NCBI GenBank assembly: GCA_033795365.1 | Contig: JARYGU010000016.1 | Coordinates: 74,759-138,758, forward strand | Length of the DNA stretch: 64,000 bases | Direction of reading: 5' to 3' | From: JARYGU01 sp033795365 | Lineage (GTDB): Bacteria; Pseudomonadota; Alphaproteobacteria; Rhizobiales; Rhizobiaceae | Part shown: positions 1 through 8,272 of the stretch, in pieces | How the letters are laid out: the number at the start of each line of letters is the position of its first letter | Numbering within the stretch: the first letter of the stretch is position 1 | The notes under the pieces: generated by a model | Seen by the model: the letters and a program-made list of their open reading frames with translations, nothing else | Told to the model about the DNA's origin: nothing | The model's database searches: none | Made by a program: the position numbers and the translations under genes

Positions 1-327
1 GGCGGCGATCTTCAGCATGAGATCGGCGGCAATGCGCATGGTCTTCTCGAAGAAGGCACGTCCGCCGTCGGAATCGGCACGGTGTGCTGTCATTTCCTTC
101 AGGTCGTGCCCTGCCGAGAAGAGATTTCCCGTTGCGGCCAAAACCACGACATGGATGTCGGATGCGGCTGCGGCGGCATCGAGCTCCGCCGCAAGCGCCT
201 CCATCAGGGCGATAGACAAAGCGTTCGCCGGGGGATTGTTGAGCGTGAGGCGCAGAACAGCCCCTGCCCGCTCCTTGAGGATCAGCCCGACCGGTCCTTC
301 CTTCCTCAACGAAACGATATCAGCCAT
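1..327 (-). CDS. Enoyl-CoA hydratase/isomerase family protein (partial, N-terminal part)
   Basis: Reverse-strand gene starting at ATG 327 and running off the left edge, so only about 109 N-terminal residues are visible. The translation starts MADIVSLRKEG and shows the crotonase-fold signatures LTLNNPPANALS near residue 30 and the oxyanion-hole strand FSAGHDLKEM near residue 70. These are typical of enzymes that hydrate or isomerise acyl-CoA thioesters in the cytoplasm. An AGGAG ribosome-binding site lies just upstream. The exact substrate cannot be told, and the catalytic Glu residues lie outside the window. The gene is divergent from the thioesterase at 478, which could share a role in acyl-CoA metabolism (inference). 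Confidence 0.85.
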   Translation of the reverse strand, partial: MADIVSLRKEGPVGLILKERAGAVLRLTLNNPPANALSIALMEALAAELDAAAAASDIHVVVLAATGNLFSAGHDLKEMTAHRADSDGGRAFFEKTMRIAADLMLKIAA

Positions 328-477
328 CGCGATCTCCTGTTGTTCCGGTGACGTGGTACGCCCCTCGCCGCCCGCTTTCAAGCGCAGGCATCCGCGACAA
401 CAGCCAGGGTCGGTATGGATTTTAGGTTGCGTCCGTCGCGATCTGCTTCTTTATGAGACTGCAACGGAGGAGGCGAA

Positions 478-909
478 ATGGATTTGATGCCGGTCATGAA
501 CGCGGAAGCGCTGAACCGCTTCCTGGAAACGGATTTTCCACAAATCCACACGGACGGAAAGATCTTCGAGGTGACCGAGGTTCTTGCCGGCGCCGTAGTC
601 ATGCGGCTTAACCCCAGCGAGCGGCACCTGCGGCCGGGCGGCACGGTTTCCGGTCCGACATTGTTCGCGCTCGCCGACGTGGCAGCCTACTGCGCCCTTC
701 TTGCCCATATCGGGCCGGTGGCGCTTGCCGTCACCACCAGCCTCAACATCAACTTCCTGCGCAAGCCGAAACCCGGGCCGCTATTGTGCCATTGCCGCAT
801 CCTGAAACTCGGCACACGGCTGGCGGTTCTGGAATCGGCGATCAGTACCGAAAGCGATGACGATCTGATCGCTCATGCCACCGCAACCTATTCGATTCCG
901 CCGCTATAA
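478..909 (+). CDS. PaaI-type hotdog-fold thioesterase
   Basis: A 143-residue protein of typical PaaI-family length. The central segment GGTVSGPTLFALADVAAYCALL (split here: GGTVSGPTLFALAD then VAAYCALL) matches the long hotdog helix with its catalytic Asp. It is followed by the strand pattern AVTTSLNINFLRKP, as in acyl-CoA thioesterases. Such enzymes hydrolyse acyl- or aryl-CoA in the cytoplasm. A GGAGG ribosome-binding site precedes ATG 478; a second ATG four codons downstream is less well placed. It stands alone between a divergent crotonase gene and the ribosomal operon. Substrate unknown. Confidence 0.85.
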   Translation: MDLMPVMNAEALNRFLETDFPQIHTDGKIFEVTEVLAGAVVMRLNPSERHLRPGGTVSGPTLFALADVAAYCALLAHIGPVALAVTTSLNINFLRKPKPGPLLCHCRILKLGTRLAVLESAISTESDDDLIAHATATYSIPPL

Positions 910-986
910 TTTGGGGTATCAAATTACCACAAACATAACCTATTGATTTTATTTATCTTTCTTTTCGAATACCCGAAATCGGTCTC

Positions 987-1015
987 TTGACGATAATTCC
1001 CGGTTTCCTTATAAG
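987..1015 (+). promoter_or_regulatory. Sigma-70-type promoter of rplM-rpsI
   Basis: TTGACG (987-992) and TATAAG (1010-1015) are separated by exactly 17 bp, a near-consensus housekeeping promoter. It lies about 125 bp upstream of the rplM start in the 229-bp gap after the thioesterase gene. The roughly 110-nt 5' UTR could hold an autoregulatory site, since L13 represses its own operon in E. coli (established there, inferred here). Confidence 0.7.
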
Positions 1016-1138
1016 CCAGCGCAGATCGCGGTCCAAACGGGCCGCTTTCATTTTTGGCATGCCGCAAGCCTGTCAAACCAAGCAACAAGAAACGCCCGGA
1101 TCTCACGGTCTCGGGTCCCTAGAAGAAAGAGTTTCAAG

Positions 1139-1603
1139 ATGGCAACCTTCGTTCAGAAGCCCGCCGAGGTGGAGAAGAAGTGGGTCCTCATCGATGCCGA
1201 AGGGCTCGTTGTCGGACGCCTCGCTTCCCTCATCGCCAATCGTCTGCGCGGCAAGCATAAGGCCACCTACACCCCCCACGTCGACGACGGCGACAACGTC
1301 ATCGTCATCAACGCGGAAAAGGTAGCCCTTACCGGCAAGAAGTATTCCGACAAGAAGTATTACTGGCACACCGGCTATCCCGGCGGCATCAAGGAGCGCA
1401 CCGCGCGCCAGATCATCGAAGGCCGCTTTCCGGAGCGCGTCATCGAGAAGGCCGTCGAGCGCATGGTTCCGCGCGGTCCCCTCGGCCGCCGCCAGATGAA
1501 GAACCTGCGCGTCTATGCCGGTTCCAACCATCCGCATGAAGCACAGCAGCCGGCCGTCCTCGACGTCGCCAAGCTGAACAGCAAGAACACAAGGAGCGCC
1601 TGA
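1139..1603 (+). CDS. rplM: 50S ribosomal protein L13
   Basis: 154 residues, the usual alphaproteobacterial L13 length. Recognisable segments are KWVLIDAEGLVVGRLAS, the RGKHKATYTPHVDDGD loop, and the C-terminal MVPRGPLGRRQMKNLRVYAG. L13 is an early-assembly protein of the large ribosomal subunit. The start ATG 1139 follows an AGAAAGAG ribosome-binding site. It forms an operon with rpsI, which begins 2 nt after its stop codon, the standard bacterial arrangement. Confidence 0.99.
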   Translation: MATFVQKPAEVEKKWVLIDAEGLVVGRLASLIANRLRGKHKATYTPHVDDGDNVIVINAEKVALTGKKYSDKKYYWHTGYPGGIKERTARQIIEGRFPERVIEKAVERMVPRGPLGRRQMKNLRVYAGSNHPHEAQQPAVLDVAKLNSKNTRSA

Positions 1604-1605
1604 TA

Positions 1606-2079
1606 ATGGCAGACCTCTCTTCCCTGAAGGATCTCGGCACCACGGCCGCCGCTCCGGCAGCAGCCCCGGTACACGTCAAGAAGATTGACGCCCAGGGCCG
1701 CTCCTACGCGACCGGCAAGCGCAAGGATGCCGTCGCCCGCGTCTGGGTGAAGCCCGGCTCCGGCAAGATCACCGTCAACGGCAAGCCGTTCTCGGCCTAT
1801 TTCGCACGCCCTGTCCTGCAGATGATCCTGCAGCAGCCGATCATTGCGGCTGCCCGTGACGGCCAGTTCGATGTCGATGCCACGGTTGCCGGCGGCGGTC
1901 TCTCCGGCCAGGCCGGTGCCGTCCGCCACGGCATCTCCAAGGCGCTGACCTACTATGAGCCGGCCCTTCGCGCCGTGCTCAAGAAGGGTGGCTTCCTGAC
2001 GCGCGACAGCCGCGTCGTCGAACGCAAGAAGTACGGCCGCGCAAAGGCACGTCGTTCGTTCCAGTTCTCGAAGCGCTAA
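1606..2079 (+). CDS. rpsI: 30S ribosomal protein S9
   Basis: 157 residues: an alphaproteobacterial N-terminal extension rich in Ala and Pro (about residues 1-25), then the S9 core with YATGKRKDAVARVWVKPG. It ends in the basic tail KKYGRAKARRSFQFSKR, whose final Arg reaches the P-site tRNA in known ribosomes. It follows rplM by 2 nt and is closed by an intrinsic terminator at 2106-2138. Confidence 0.99.
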   Translation: MADLSSLKDLGTTAAAPAAAPVHVKKIDAQGRSYATGKRKDAVARVWVKPGSGKITVNGKPFSAYFARPVLQMILQQPIIAAARDGQFDVDATVAGGGLSGQAGAVRHGISKALTYYEPALRAVLKKGGFLTRDSRVVERKKYGRAKARRSFQFSKR

Positions 2080-2105
2080 CCGCTTCGACATACGGAAACA
2101 CCTTC

Positions 2106-2138
2106 AAGGCCGGGGCTCGCTCCGGCCTTCTTTTGTTT
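2106..2138 (+). terminator. Intrinsic terminator after rpsI
   Basis: A perfect 8-bp stem AAGGCCGG/CCGGCCTT with an 8-nt loop is followed by CTTTTGTTT. It sits 27 bp past the rpsI stop codon and just at the 3' end of the convergent Lrp gene. Confidence 0.85.
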
Positions 2139-2599
2139 CAGATCGGCAGTTCGGTCGAGGATTTCAGCTCCCGCAGCACGAAGCTCGACACGACGTTGCG
2201 CACATGCGGATTGCGCAGCAGGTAGCGCGTCATGAAGGCCTCGTAGCTTTCCACATCGCTCGCGCGGATCTTCAGCATATAGTCGAAGGCGCCTGAGAGC
2301 GCATAGCATTCCATGATCTCCGGGTGCCCGCGCACCACTGCCGAAAAGGATTCGATCGCCTCCTCGTGGTGATCGTCCAGCGTCACATGCGCGATGACGC
2401 AGAGCTTGAGATCGAGCTTCTTCGGATCCAGCAGCGCCACGCGTTTCGAAATGACACCGGACGCCTCCAGTTCCTGCACCTTGCGCCATGCCGAGCTTTG
2501 CGACATTCCCGCACGCTCGGCGATCTCCGCAAGCGACAGGCTGCCGTCGCGCTGAAGAAGACGCAGAAGCTTTCGCCCCGCCTGATCATCTTCTTTCAT
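2138..2599 (-). CDS. Lrp/AsnC-family transcriptional regulator
   Basis: 153 residues starting at ATG 2599 behind a good GGGAGG ribosome-binding site. The N-terminal HTH reads LLRLLQRDGSLSLAEIAERAG then MSQSSAWRKVQELEASGVI. The C-terminal RAM ligand-binding domain follows from about residue 65 (LCVIAHVTLDDH, MECYALSGAFDYMLKI). This is standard Lrp/AsnC length and layout. The gene is divergent from phenylalanine 4-hydroxylase, with 143 bp between start codons, so it probably controls phhA in response to an aromatic amino acid (inference). Confidence 0.93.
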   Translation of the reverse strand: MKEDDQAGRKLLRLLQRDGSLSLAEIAERAGMSQSSAWRKVQELEASGVISKRVALLDPKKLDLKLCVIAHVTLDDHHEEAIESFSAVVRGHPEIMECYALSGAFDYMLKIRASDVESYEAFMTRYLLRNPHVRNVVSSFVLRELKSSTELPI

Positions 2600-2742
2600 G
2601 ATTGAGCCTCCCTGCGAAAAATTCATCCACATTTCGAATATCCTCGCTCCTGAACGGGAAGTCCATTCGCAATTCCGGCCTATAATCATCCAGACGAGGC
2701 TTTATGCGGGCGTCCTGCCCGCCATGGTTCGGGAGGCAGGCC

Positions 2743-3534
2743 ATGACCAAGGAAAGCAGCTACACCGCGAAATTGCCGGGGCCGGACGGCATCTATCCCT
2801 ACACATCCGAGGAGGACGCCATCTGGAGTGAGCTCTATCAGCGTCAGATGCGATTGCTCGCCGACAAGGCCTGCGACGAATATCTCGCCGGCGTGAAGGC
2901 GCTGGGGCTCGGCGCCGACCGGGTGCCGCAACTGCGCGACGTCAATCGCCGGCTCAAGGAAACGACGGGGTTCGGGGTCGAGGGCGTGCCGGCCCTCATA
3001 CCGCCTTCGCGCTTCTACGAGCTTCTCTCCCAGGGCAAGTTTCCCCTCGCCACCTTCATCCGCCGGCGGGAACATATCGACTATATCGAGGAGCCGGACA
3101 TCTTCCACGAGGTCTTCGGCCATTGTCCGCTGCTCACCAATCCGAGCTATGCCAGCTTCGTGCGGCGCTTCGGGGAAAATGCGGTGCGGCTCGGCAAGGG
3201 ATATTCCTGGCATCTCTTCCGCATCTTCTGGTTCACCGTCGAATTCGGGCTGATCGACACGCCGCAGGGGCGGCGCTGCTTCGGTGCCGGCATCGTCTCA
3301 TCCCCGAACGAGACACGCGCGGCGATGGAAGGCCGGGATTGCGAATTCCGTCCCTTCGACCTCATGACGGTGCTGCGCACCCCCTATCGCATCGATATCG
3401 TGCAGCCGATCTATTACGTCATCGACAGCTTCGCGCAGCTCGACGCGATCAACGACGAGGATATCGGCGCGCGCATCATGGAAGCCAAGGCTCTCGGCGA
3501 TTTTCCGCCCGCCTTCGAGGCGAAGGCCTCCTGA
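2743..3534 (+). CDS. phhA: Phenylalanine 4-monooxygenase
   Basis: 263 residues, the usual bacterial single-domain length without the eukaryotic ACT domain. It converts phenylalanine to tyrosine using O2, tetrahydropterin and Fe(II). The iron ligands are visible: His122 and His127 in HEVFGHCPLL, and Glu168 in WFTVEFGL. ATG 2743 is chosen because GGGAGG stands just upstream; an earlier in-frame ATG at 2704 has no such site. Divergent from the Lrp-type gene, its likely regulator. No pterin-recycling gene (phhB) is adjacent. Confidence 0.95.
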   Translation: MTKESSYTAKLPGPDGIYPYTSEEDAIWSELYQRQMRLLADKACDEYLAGVKALGLGADRVPQLRDVNRRLKETTGFGVEGVPALIPPSRFYELLSQGKFPLATFIRRREHIDYIEEPDIFHEVFGHCPLLTNPSYASFVRRFGENAVRLGKGYSWHLFRIFWFTVEFGLIDTPQGRRCFGAGIVSSPNETRAAMEGRDCEFRPFDLMTVLRTPYRIDIVQPIYYVIDSFAQLDAINDEDIGARIMEAKALGDFPPAFEAKAS

Positions 3535-3631
3535 GGCAAAGCTGAAGAAAGGCGATCACGGACTTGCCGTCCAAGCGACATTTTGCTGAAACAGGCAATG
3601 CCGCAACCGAAGACGGCAGGGAGAACCCATC

Positions 3632-4585
3632 TTGGCCAACACATCGATCGACCACGCGATCACCGCAGCCTCGCTCACCGCAAGGGCGAGCGATCCGACC
3701 CATGCGGGCATTCTTTCCTTCATGCGCCGCAGATATTCGAAGGATCTGGCCGGCGCGGATGCCGTCGTCTGGGGCATCCCGTTCGACGCGGCGACCTCCA
3801 ACCGCCCGGGCGCGCGTTTCGGACCGCAGGCGATCCGCCGGGCGTCGGCCATCATGGACAACGATCCGCAATATCCCTTTGAGCGCGACCTCTTCGAGGC
3901 AATGGCCGTCATCGACTACGGCGACTGCCTGCTCGACTACGGCAACCATGCCGAAACGCCGGCGACGATCGAGCGTGAAGCGTCCAGAATCCTCCAATCC
4001 GGCGCCTTCCTGCTGACGCTCGGCGGCGACCATTTCGTCACCTGGCCGCTGCTCAAGGCGCATGCCGCCGTTCACGGGCCTCTCGCCCTCGTACAGTTCG
4101 ACGCGCACCAGGACACATGGCCCGACGAGAAGGGGCGCATCGACCACGGCTCCTTCGTCGGACGGGCGGCGCGCGAAGGCATCATCGACACGGAGCGCTC
4201 GATCCAGGTCGGCATCCGCACCCATGCGCCGGAGGATTGCGGCATCCGGATCGTCTACGGCCACGAGGTCGAGGAGATGAGCACCGCCGAGATCGCCGAC
4301 ACGATCATCCGCCATATCGGAGACCGTCCAGCCTATCTCACCTTCGATATCGACTGCCTCGATCCGGCCTATGCGCCCGGCACGGGAACCCCGGTCTCCG
4401 GCGGCCCGTCGAGCGCGAAAATCCTGTCCGTCCTGCGCAAGCTCGGCGCGCTCCACATCAAGGGTGCCGACGTGGTGGAGGTGGCGCCAGCCTACGACCA
4501 CGCGGACATCACCGCCATCGCCGCCTCGGCCGTCGCCATGTACATGCTGGGCCTGCAGGCCGAATGGCTGGCGGAGCGGCGCTGA
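3632..4585 (+). CDS. speB: Agmatinase/arginase-family ureohydrolase
   Basis: 317 residues beginning at TTG 3632 with AGGGAG 8 bp upstream. All metal-binding motifs of the ureohydrolase family are present: GGDHF with His134, DAHQD with Asp157/His159/Asp161, and DIDCLDP with Asp239/Asp241. The enzyme hydrolyses a guanidino group to release urea; agmatine to putrescine is the commonest role for this subfamily. Sequence alone cannot exclude guanidinobutyrase or a similar substrate. It lies between phhA and argC, in a nitrogen-metabolism neighbourhood. Confidence 0.9.
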   Translation: MANTSIDHAITAASLTARASDPTHAGILSFMRRRYSKDLAGADAVVWGIPFDAATSNRPGARFGPQAIRRASAIMDNDPQYPFERDLFEAMAVIDYGDCLLDYGNHAETPATIEREASRILQSGAFLLTLGGDHFVTWPLLKAHAAVHGPLALVQFDAHQDTWPDEKGRIDHGSFVGRAAREGIIDTERSIQVGIRTHAPEDCGIRIVYGHEVEEMSTAEIADTIIRHIGDRPAYLTFDIDCLDPAYAPGTGTPVSGGPSSAKILSVLRKLGALHIKGADVVEVAPAYDHADITAIAASAVAMYMLGLQAEWLAERR

Positions 4586-4792
4586 ACCCGGATCGCCTCG
4601 CGGGTTCTTCGGCGCGCAGCCACAAAACTTTCATGGCCGCGGACGGCCGGCGCCGTTGCAAGGGCATCGCCGGCGGTCTATATGCGCTGGCAATCGGGCC
4701 CAGCGGGTCACGTCGTTTACCGGCGCCCGGCGGCACATCTCGCAAGATGATTCCGCGGAAGGCGCCAAGCTCTTGCAAATGCGGGAAAATCC

Positions 4793-5722
4793 ATGAAACC
4801 GAAGATCTTCATCGATGGCGAACACGGCACCACCGGATTGCAGATCCGCACCCGCATGGCGGGCCGCGGCGACGTGGAGCTGCTCTCCATCCCGGAAGCG
4901 GAGCGGCGCAATGCGAAGCTGCGCGAAGATCTCCTCAACAGCGCCGACATCGCCATCCTCTGCCTGCCCGACGACGCCGCGAAGGAAGCCGTCGCCATGG
5001 TCGCGGGCAACAACAGCGTTCGCATCATCGACACCTCGACGGCGCATCGCGTAGACCCAGACTGGGCCTATGGCTTCGCTGAAATGGACAAGGGGCAGGC
5101 GGACAGGATCGCGGGGGCTCGGTACGTCGCCAATCCCGGCTGCTATCCGACCGGGGCGATCGGCCTCATCCGCCCCTTGAGGGCGGCCGGCATCCTGCCC
5201 GAGGATTATCCCGTCAGCGTCAACGCGGTATCGGGCTATACCGGCGGCGGCAAGCAGATGATCGCCCAGATGGAGGACGCCTCCAATCCGGATCACATCG
5301 ATGCGCCGCATTTCCTCTACGGGCTGCCGCTGAAGCACAAGCACGTGCCGGAGATGCAGGTCCACGGTCTGCTTGCGCGCGCGCCGCTGTTCTCCCCTTC
5401 CGTCGGCCGTTTTCCGCAGGGCATGATCGTGCAGGTGCCGCTCCACCTCGCTGATCTCAACGACAACGCATCGCTCGGAACGATCCATGCCACGCTCGCC
5501 GATCACTATGCCGGTCAGGACATCGTCGAGGTCGTCGACCTGAAGGAGAGCGCGGCGCTTGCCCGCATCAACGCCGTCGAGCTTGCCGATACCGACCGCA
5601 TGAAGCTCTTCGTCTTCGGAACTGCCGGGGCCGCTCACGTCAATCTCGTGGCGCTTCTCGACAATCTCGGCAAAGGCGCCTCGGGCGCGGCGGTGCAGAA
5701 TATGGATTTGATGCTCGGATAG
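4793..5722 (+). CDS. argC: N-acetyl-gamma-glutamyl-phosphate reductase
   Basis: 309 residues, matching the shorter type-2 ArgC of proteobacteria. It catalyses the NADPH-dependent third step of arginine synthesis. The N-terminal FIDGEHGTTGLQI is the dinucleotide-binding region. The catalytic Cys117 is in VANPGCYPTG, and GYTGGGKQM follows in the catalytic domain. About 200 bp separates it from the ureohydrolase gene, so it probably has its own promoter. Its 3' end faces ctaA across an unusual short-repeat region. Confidence 0.97.
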   Translation: MKPKIFIDGEHGTTGLQIRTRMAGRGDVELLSIPEAERRNAKLREDLLNSADIAILCLPDDAAKEAVAMVAGNNSVRIIDTSTAHRVDPDWAYGFAEMDKGQADRIAGARYVANPGCYPTGAIGLIRPLRAAGILPEDYPVSVNAVSGYTGGGKQMIAQMEDASNPDHIDAPHFLYGLPLKHKHVPEMQVHGLLARAPLFSPSVGRFPQGMIVQVPLHLADLNDNASLGTIHATLADHYAGQDIVEVVDLKESAALARINAVELADTDRMKLFVFGTAGAAHVNLVALLDNLGKGASGAAVQNMDLMLG

Positions 5723-5844
5723 GCAATTGCCAATAGGCAGTAGGCAGTAGGTTTAGGCATGTGGCAGCTTGCGAGCACCGCCTGCGCTTCCAGCAAGAAC
5801 CTTCTTCTCTATTGCCTATTGCCTACTGCCTACTGCCTACTGCC
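5722..5844. repeat. TAGGCAG/CTGCCTA short-repeat region between argC and ctaA
   Basis: Copies of a 7-bp unit (TAGGCAG, variant TAGGCAA) lie at 5731-5751 in one orientation. More copies lie at 5811-5844 in the opposite orientation (CTGCCTA, variant TTGCCTA). A 16-bp block GGCAGTAGGCAGTAGG can pair with CCTACTGCCTACTGCC to form a hairpin with a long loop. The right half overlaps the last codons of ctaA. It may act as a transcription stop between convergent genes, or be a small dispersed intergenic repeat. Confidence 0.7.
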
Positions 5845-6940
5845 TCTCTTCGATCCGCGCCTCCCGCGGATACTCCCCCACGAAGCCGCGCCAGTGGGCG
5901 ACGGCGAAGCCGAGCACGACGAGCGCGCCGCCCTGATGCATGAGCGCCCAGGAGAGCGGCACCTGCCAGACAAGCGTCAGGATGCCGATTGCCGCCTGAA
6001 GACAGACGAGCGCGAAGAGCAGGACGGAACGGCGCGCATGCGTCGTCTCCGGAGCGGCGCGCACCGAGGCGATCATATGCATGAGTGCGAAGGCTAAAAG
6101 CACATAGGCCCCGCAGCGGTGGACGAACTGGACGGTCTTCGGGTTTTCGAAGAGGTTGATCCACCAGGGCTGCTGGACGAAGAGATCGCCGGGCACGACG
6201 GCTCCGTCCATCAGCGGCCAGGTGTTATAGCTCAGCCCGGCATCGAGGCCCGCCACCAGCGCGCCCAGATAGATCTGGAAAAGCGCCATCGCCGCGATGA
6301 TGGCCGCCATCCGCCTGGAACGGTTCGTGGGGGCCGGATCGTCGGTATGCGGCGAAAGTCCCCGCATGATCCACACCGTCCCGGCGAAGATCAGACAGGC
6401 GATGACGAGATGCGTGGCAAGCCGGTACTGGCTGACGGAGACGCGGTCCGCGAGGCCGGAGGACACCATCCACCAGCCGATGAAACCCTGAAAGCCGCCG
6501 AGCGCCAGAAGGCCGAGAAGCGGCAGCTTCAGCCGGCGCTCGATCCGTCCGCTCGCCCAGAAGAAGACGAGGGGCAGCGCGAAGACGAAGCCGATCGAGC
6601 GCGCGATCAGGCGATGCGCCCATTCCCACCAGAAGATCGTCTTGAACTCCTCGACCGTCATACCGCTGTTGACCTGCTCGTATTGCGGGATGCGCTTGTA
6701 AAGGGCGAATTCCTCTTCCCACTCCGCGGCGCTCAGCGGCGGGATGACGCCGTGGATCGGCTTCCACTCGGTGATGGAGAGGCCGGATTCGGTGAGCCGG
6801 GTCGCGCCGCCGACGAGGACCAGCGCGAAAAGCACGAAGAGCACCACACCGAGCCAGCGGCGCACCTGCCGGCGGTGGCTCTCCTGCCTGCCGATATCGG
6901 AGAGCACCTGGTGCTCGATCACGGTGTTGGCGCTGGTCAT
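5837..6940 (-). CDS. ctaA: Heme A synthase (COX15/CtaA family)
   Basis: 367 residues with start ATG 6940 behind AGGAGCC. It is an integral membrane protein with about eight hydrophobic segments. Conserved heme-binding His contexts are visible: WWEWAHRLIARSIGF, YRLATHLVIACLIF, VQFVHRCGAYVLLAF and LMHQGGALVVL. It oxidises the methyl group of heme O to give heme A for aa3-type cytochrome oxidase in the inner membrane. It is divergent from the DUF2842 gene. The last codons run into a short-repeat block; the C-terminal tail is poorly conserved in the family, so this is probably harmless. Confidence 0.95.
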   Translation of the reverse strand: MTSANTVIEHQVLSDIGRQESHRRQVRRWLGVVLFVLFALVLVGGATRLTESGLSITEWKPIHGVIPPLSAAEWEEEFALYKRIPQYEQVNSGMTVEEFKTIFWWEWAHRLIARSIGFVFALPLVFFWASGRIERRLKLPLLGLLALGGFQGFIGWWMVSSGLADRVSVSQYRLATHLVIACLIFAGTVWIMRGLSPHTDDPAPTNRSRRMAAIIAAMALFQIYLGALVAGLDAGLSYNTWPLMDGAVVPGDLFVQQPWWINLFENPKTVQFVHRCGAYVLLAFALMHMIASVRAAPETTHARRSVLLFALVCLQAAIGILTLVWQVPLSWALMHQGGALVVLGFAVAHWRGFVGEYPREARIEERQ

Positions 6941-7062
6941 GGCGGCTCCTTCGTTCTGTCGCCGTTGATTTGCATCAGCGCGCCGTGCAAAACAAGGTCC
7001 GAACCTTTGCGGCATGCGGTCGCGGCCCGAACCGGGCTCAGGACCGCTCCACTCACGAAAGA

Positions 7063-7284
7063 ATGCCAATGCCCCCTCGCCTTCGCAAACTGATCGGAAC
7101 GGTGCTGATCATCATTCTGGTCCTCGTTTACGCGCTCGTCGCCACCACCGTCGCTTCCGCCCTGCTCGGAGCGTCGCCCTGGTGGATTCACCTTGCCTAT
7201 TTCCTTTTCACCGGCATCCTCTGGATCGTTCCCGCGATGCTGATCATCAAGTGGATGGAAAAGCCGGCAATGCCGAAGGAGTAG
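7063..7284 (+). CDS. DUF2842 small membrane protein
   Basis: 73 residues starting at ATG 7063 (ATG 7069 also possible). After the basic start MPMPPRLRKLIG come two hydrophobic helices, VLIIILVLVYALVATTVA and the WWIHLAYFLFTGILWIVPAM region, ending IIKWMEKP. This matches the DUF2842 family, widespread in Rhizobiales with no known function. It lies 4 nt upstream of the phosphoesterase gene and is probably co-transcribed with it. Confidence 0.85.
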   Translation: MPMPPRLRKLIGTVLIIILVLVYALVATTVASALLGASPWWIHLAYFLFTGILWIVPAMLIIKWMEKPAMPKE

Positions 7285-7288
7285 CCCT

Positions 7289-8029
7289 GTGCGCATCGCC
7301 GTCATCGCCGATATCCACGGAAACGACCTCGCGCTTGCGGCCGTGCTCGCCGACATCGCGGCCAGGGGCATTTACGAAGTGCTCAACCTCGGCGACCATC
7401 TGAGCGGCGCCCTGAATGCAGCCGGCACCGCCGACATGCTGATGGCACGAGGCTTTCCCTCGATCCGAGGCAATCACGACCGTTGGCTGTTGGAGAAGGC
7501 GCCGGAAGAGATGGGCTCCTGGGACCGGATGGCGCATGCGCAGCTGCAGCCGCGGCATCTCGAATGGCTGGCTGCCATGCCGGCCACCCTCGTCTACCGC
7601 GACGAGATCTTCCTTTGCCACGGCACGCCGGAGGATGACCTCACCTACTGGCTGGACGAGCTGACACCGGACGGGATCATGCGGCTTTCGCCCGTCGAGC
7701 GTACGCAGGCCCTCGCCGCCGGCCACGACTTTCCCGTGCTGCTCTGCGGACATACGCATATTTCGCGTTGCGTGCGGCTGCACGACGGCAGGCTCGTGGT
7801 CAATCCCGGCAGCGTCGGATGCCCGGCCTATTCGGACGACACGCCGGTTGCGCACAAGGTCGAAGCCGGATCGCCGCATGCACGCTATGCCGTCATCGAG
7901 AAGACCGGCGGGACCTGGAATGCGGAATTCCGCCTCGTCTCCTATGACCACATGGCGATGGCGCGGCTGGCGGAAGACCGGGGTGAGCGCGAGTGGGCAC
8001 ATGCTCTCGCCACCGGCTGGATCGAATGA
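7289..8029 (+). CDS. Metallophosphoesterase of the YfcE/MJ0936 type
   Basis: 246 residues starting at GTG 7289. The five blocks of a calcineurin-like phosphoesterase are visible: DIHGN (9-13 region), LGDHLSG, GNHDRW, the His-containing CHGTPEDD, and CGHTHISR. NPGSVGCPA is the usual downstream segment of the YfcE/MJ0936 branch. Such enzymes are cytoplasmic Mn-dependent phosphodiesterases of uncertain substrate. It follows the DUF2842 gene by 4 nt. Confidence 0.9.
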   Translation: MRIAVIADIHGNDLALAAVLADIAARGIYEVLNLGDHLSGALNAAGTADMLMARGFPSIRGNHDRWLLEKAPEEMGSWDRMAHAQLQPRHLEWLAAMPATLVYRDEIFLCHGTPEDDLTYWLDELTPDGIMRLSPVERTQALAAGHDFPVLLCGHTHISRCVRLHDGRLVVNPGSVGCPAYSDDTPVAHKVEAGSPHARYAVIEKTGGTWNAEFRLVSYDHMAMARLAEDRGEREWAHALATGWIE

Positions 8030-8272
8030 CGGCTGTCATCGTGCAGCCTCCTGCGTCTTCGCCTTCCTTTTTCGCTATCATTGGAAAACGGCGCGGGAAA
8101 AGCCGGTAGCGATCCTTCGCTTTTCTCGTGACGCGTTAGGCAACTGCTAACCGTCGCTTCCATTATTTCCGCGGCAAACGGCGCGGGCTGCTGGATTTAA
8201 CCATTTGCCGATGCGAATTGCCTAGGGTGAAGACGCGGCAATCCGGCCGCCGCTTCGTTTCAGGGTCTCGCC

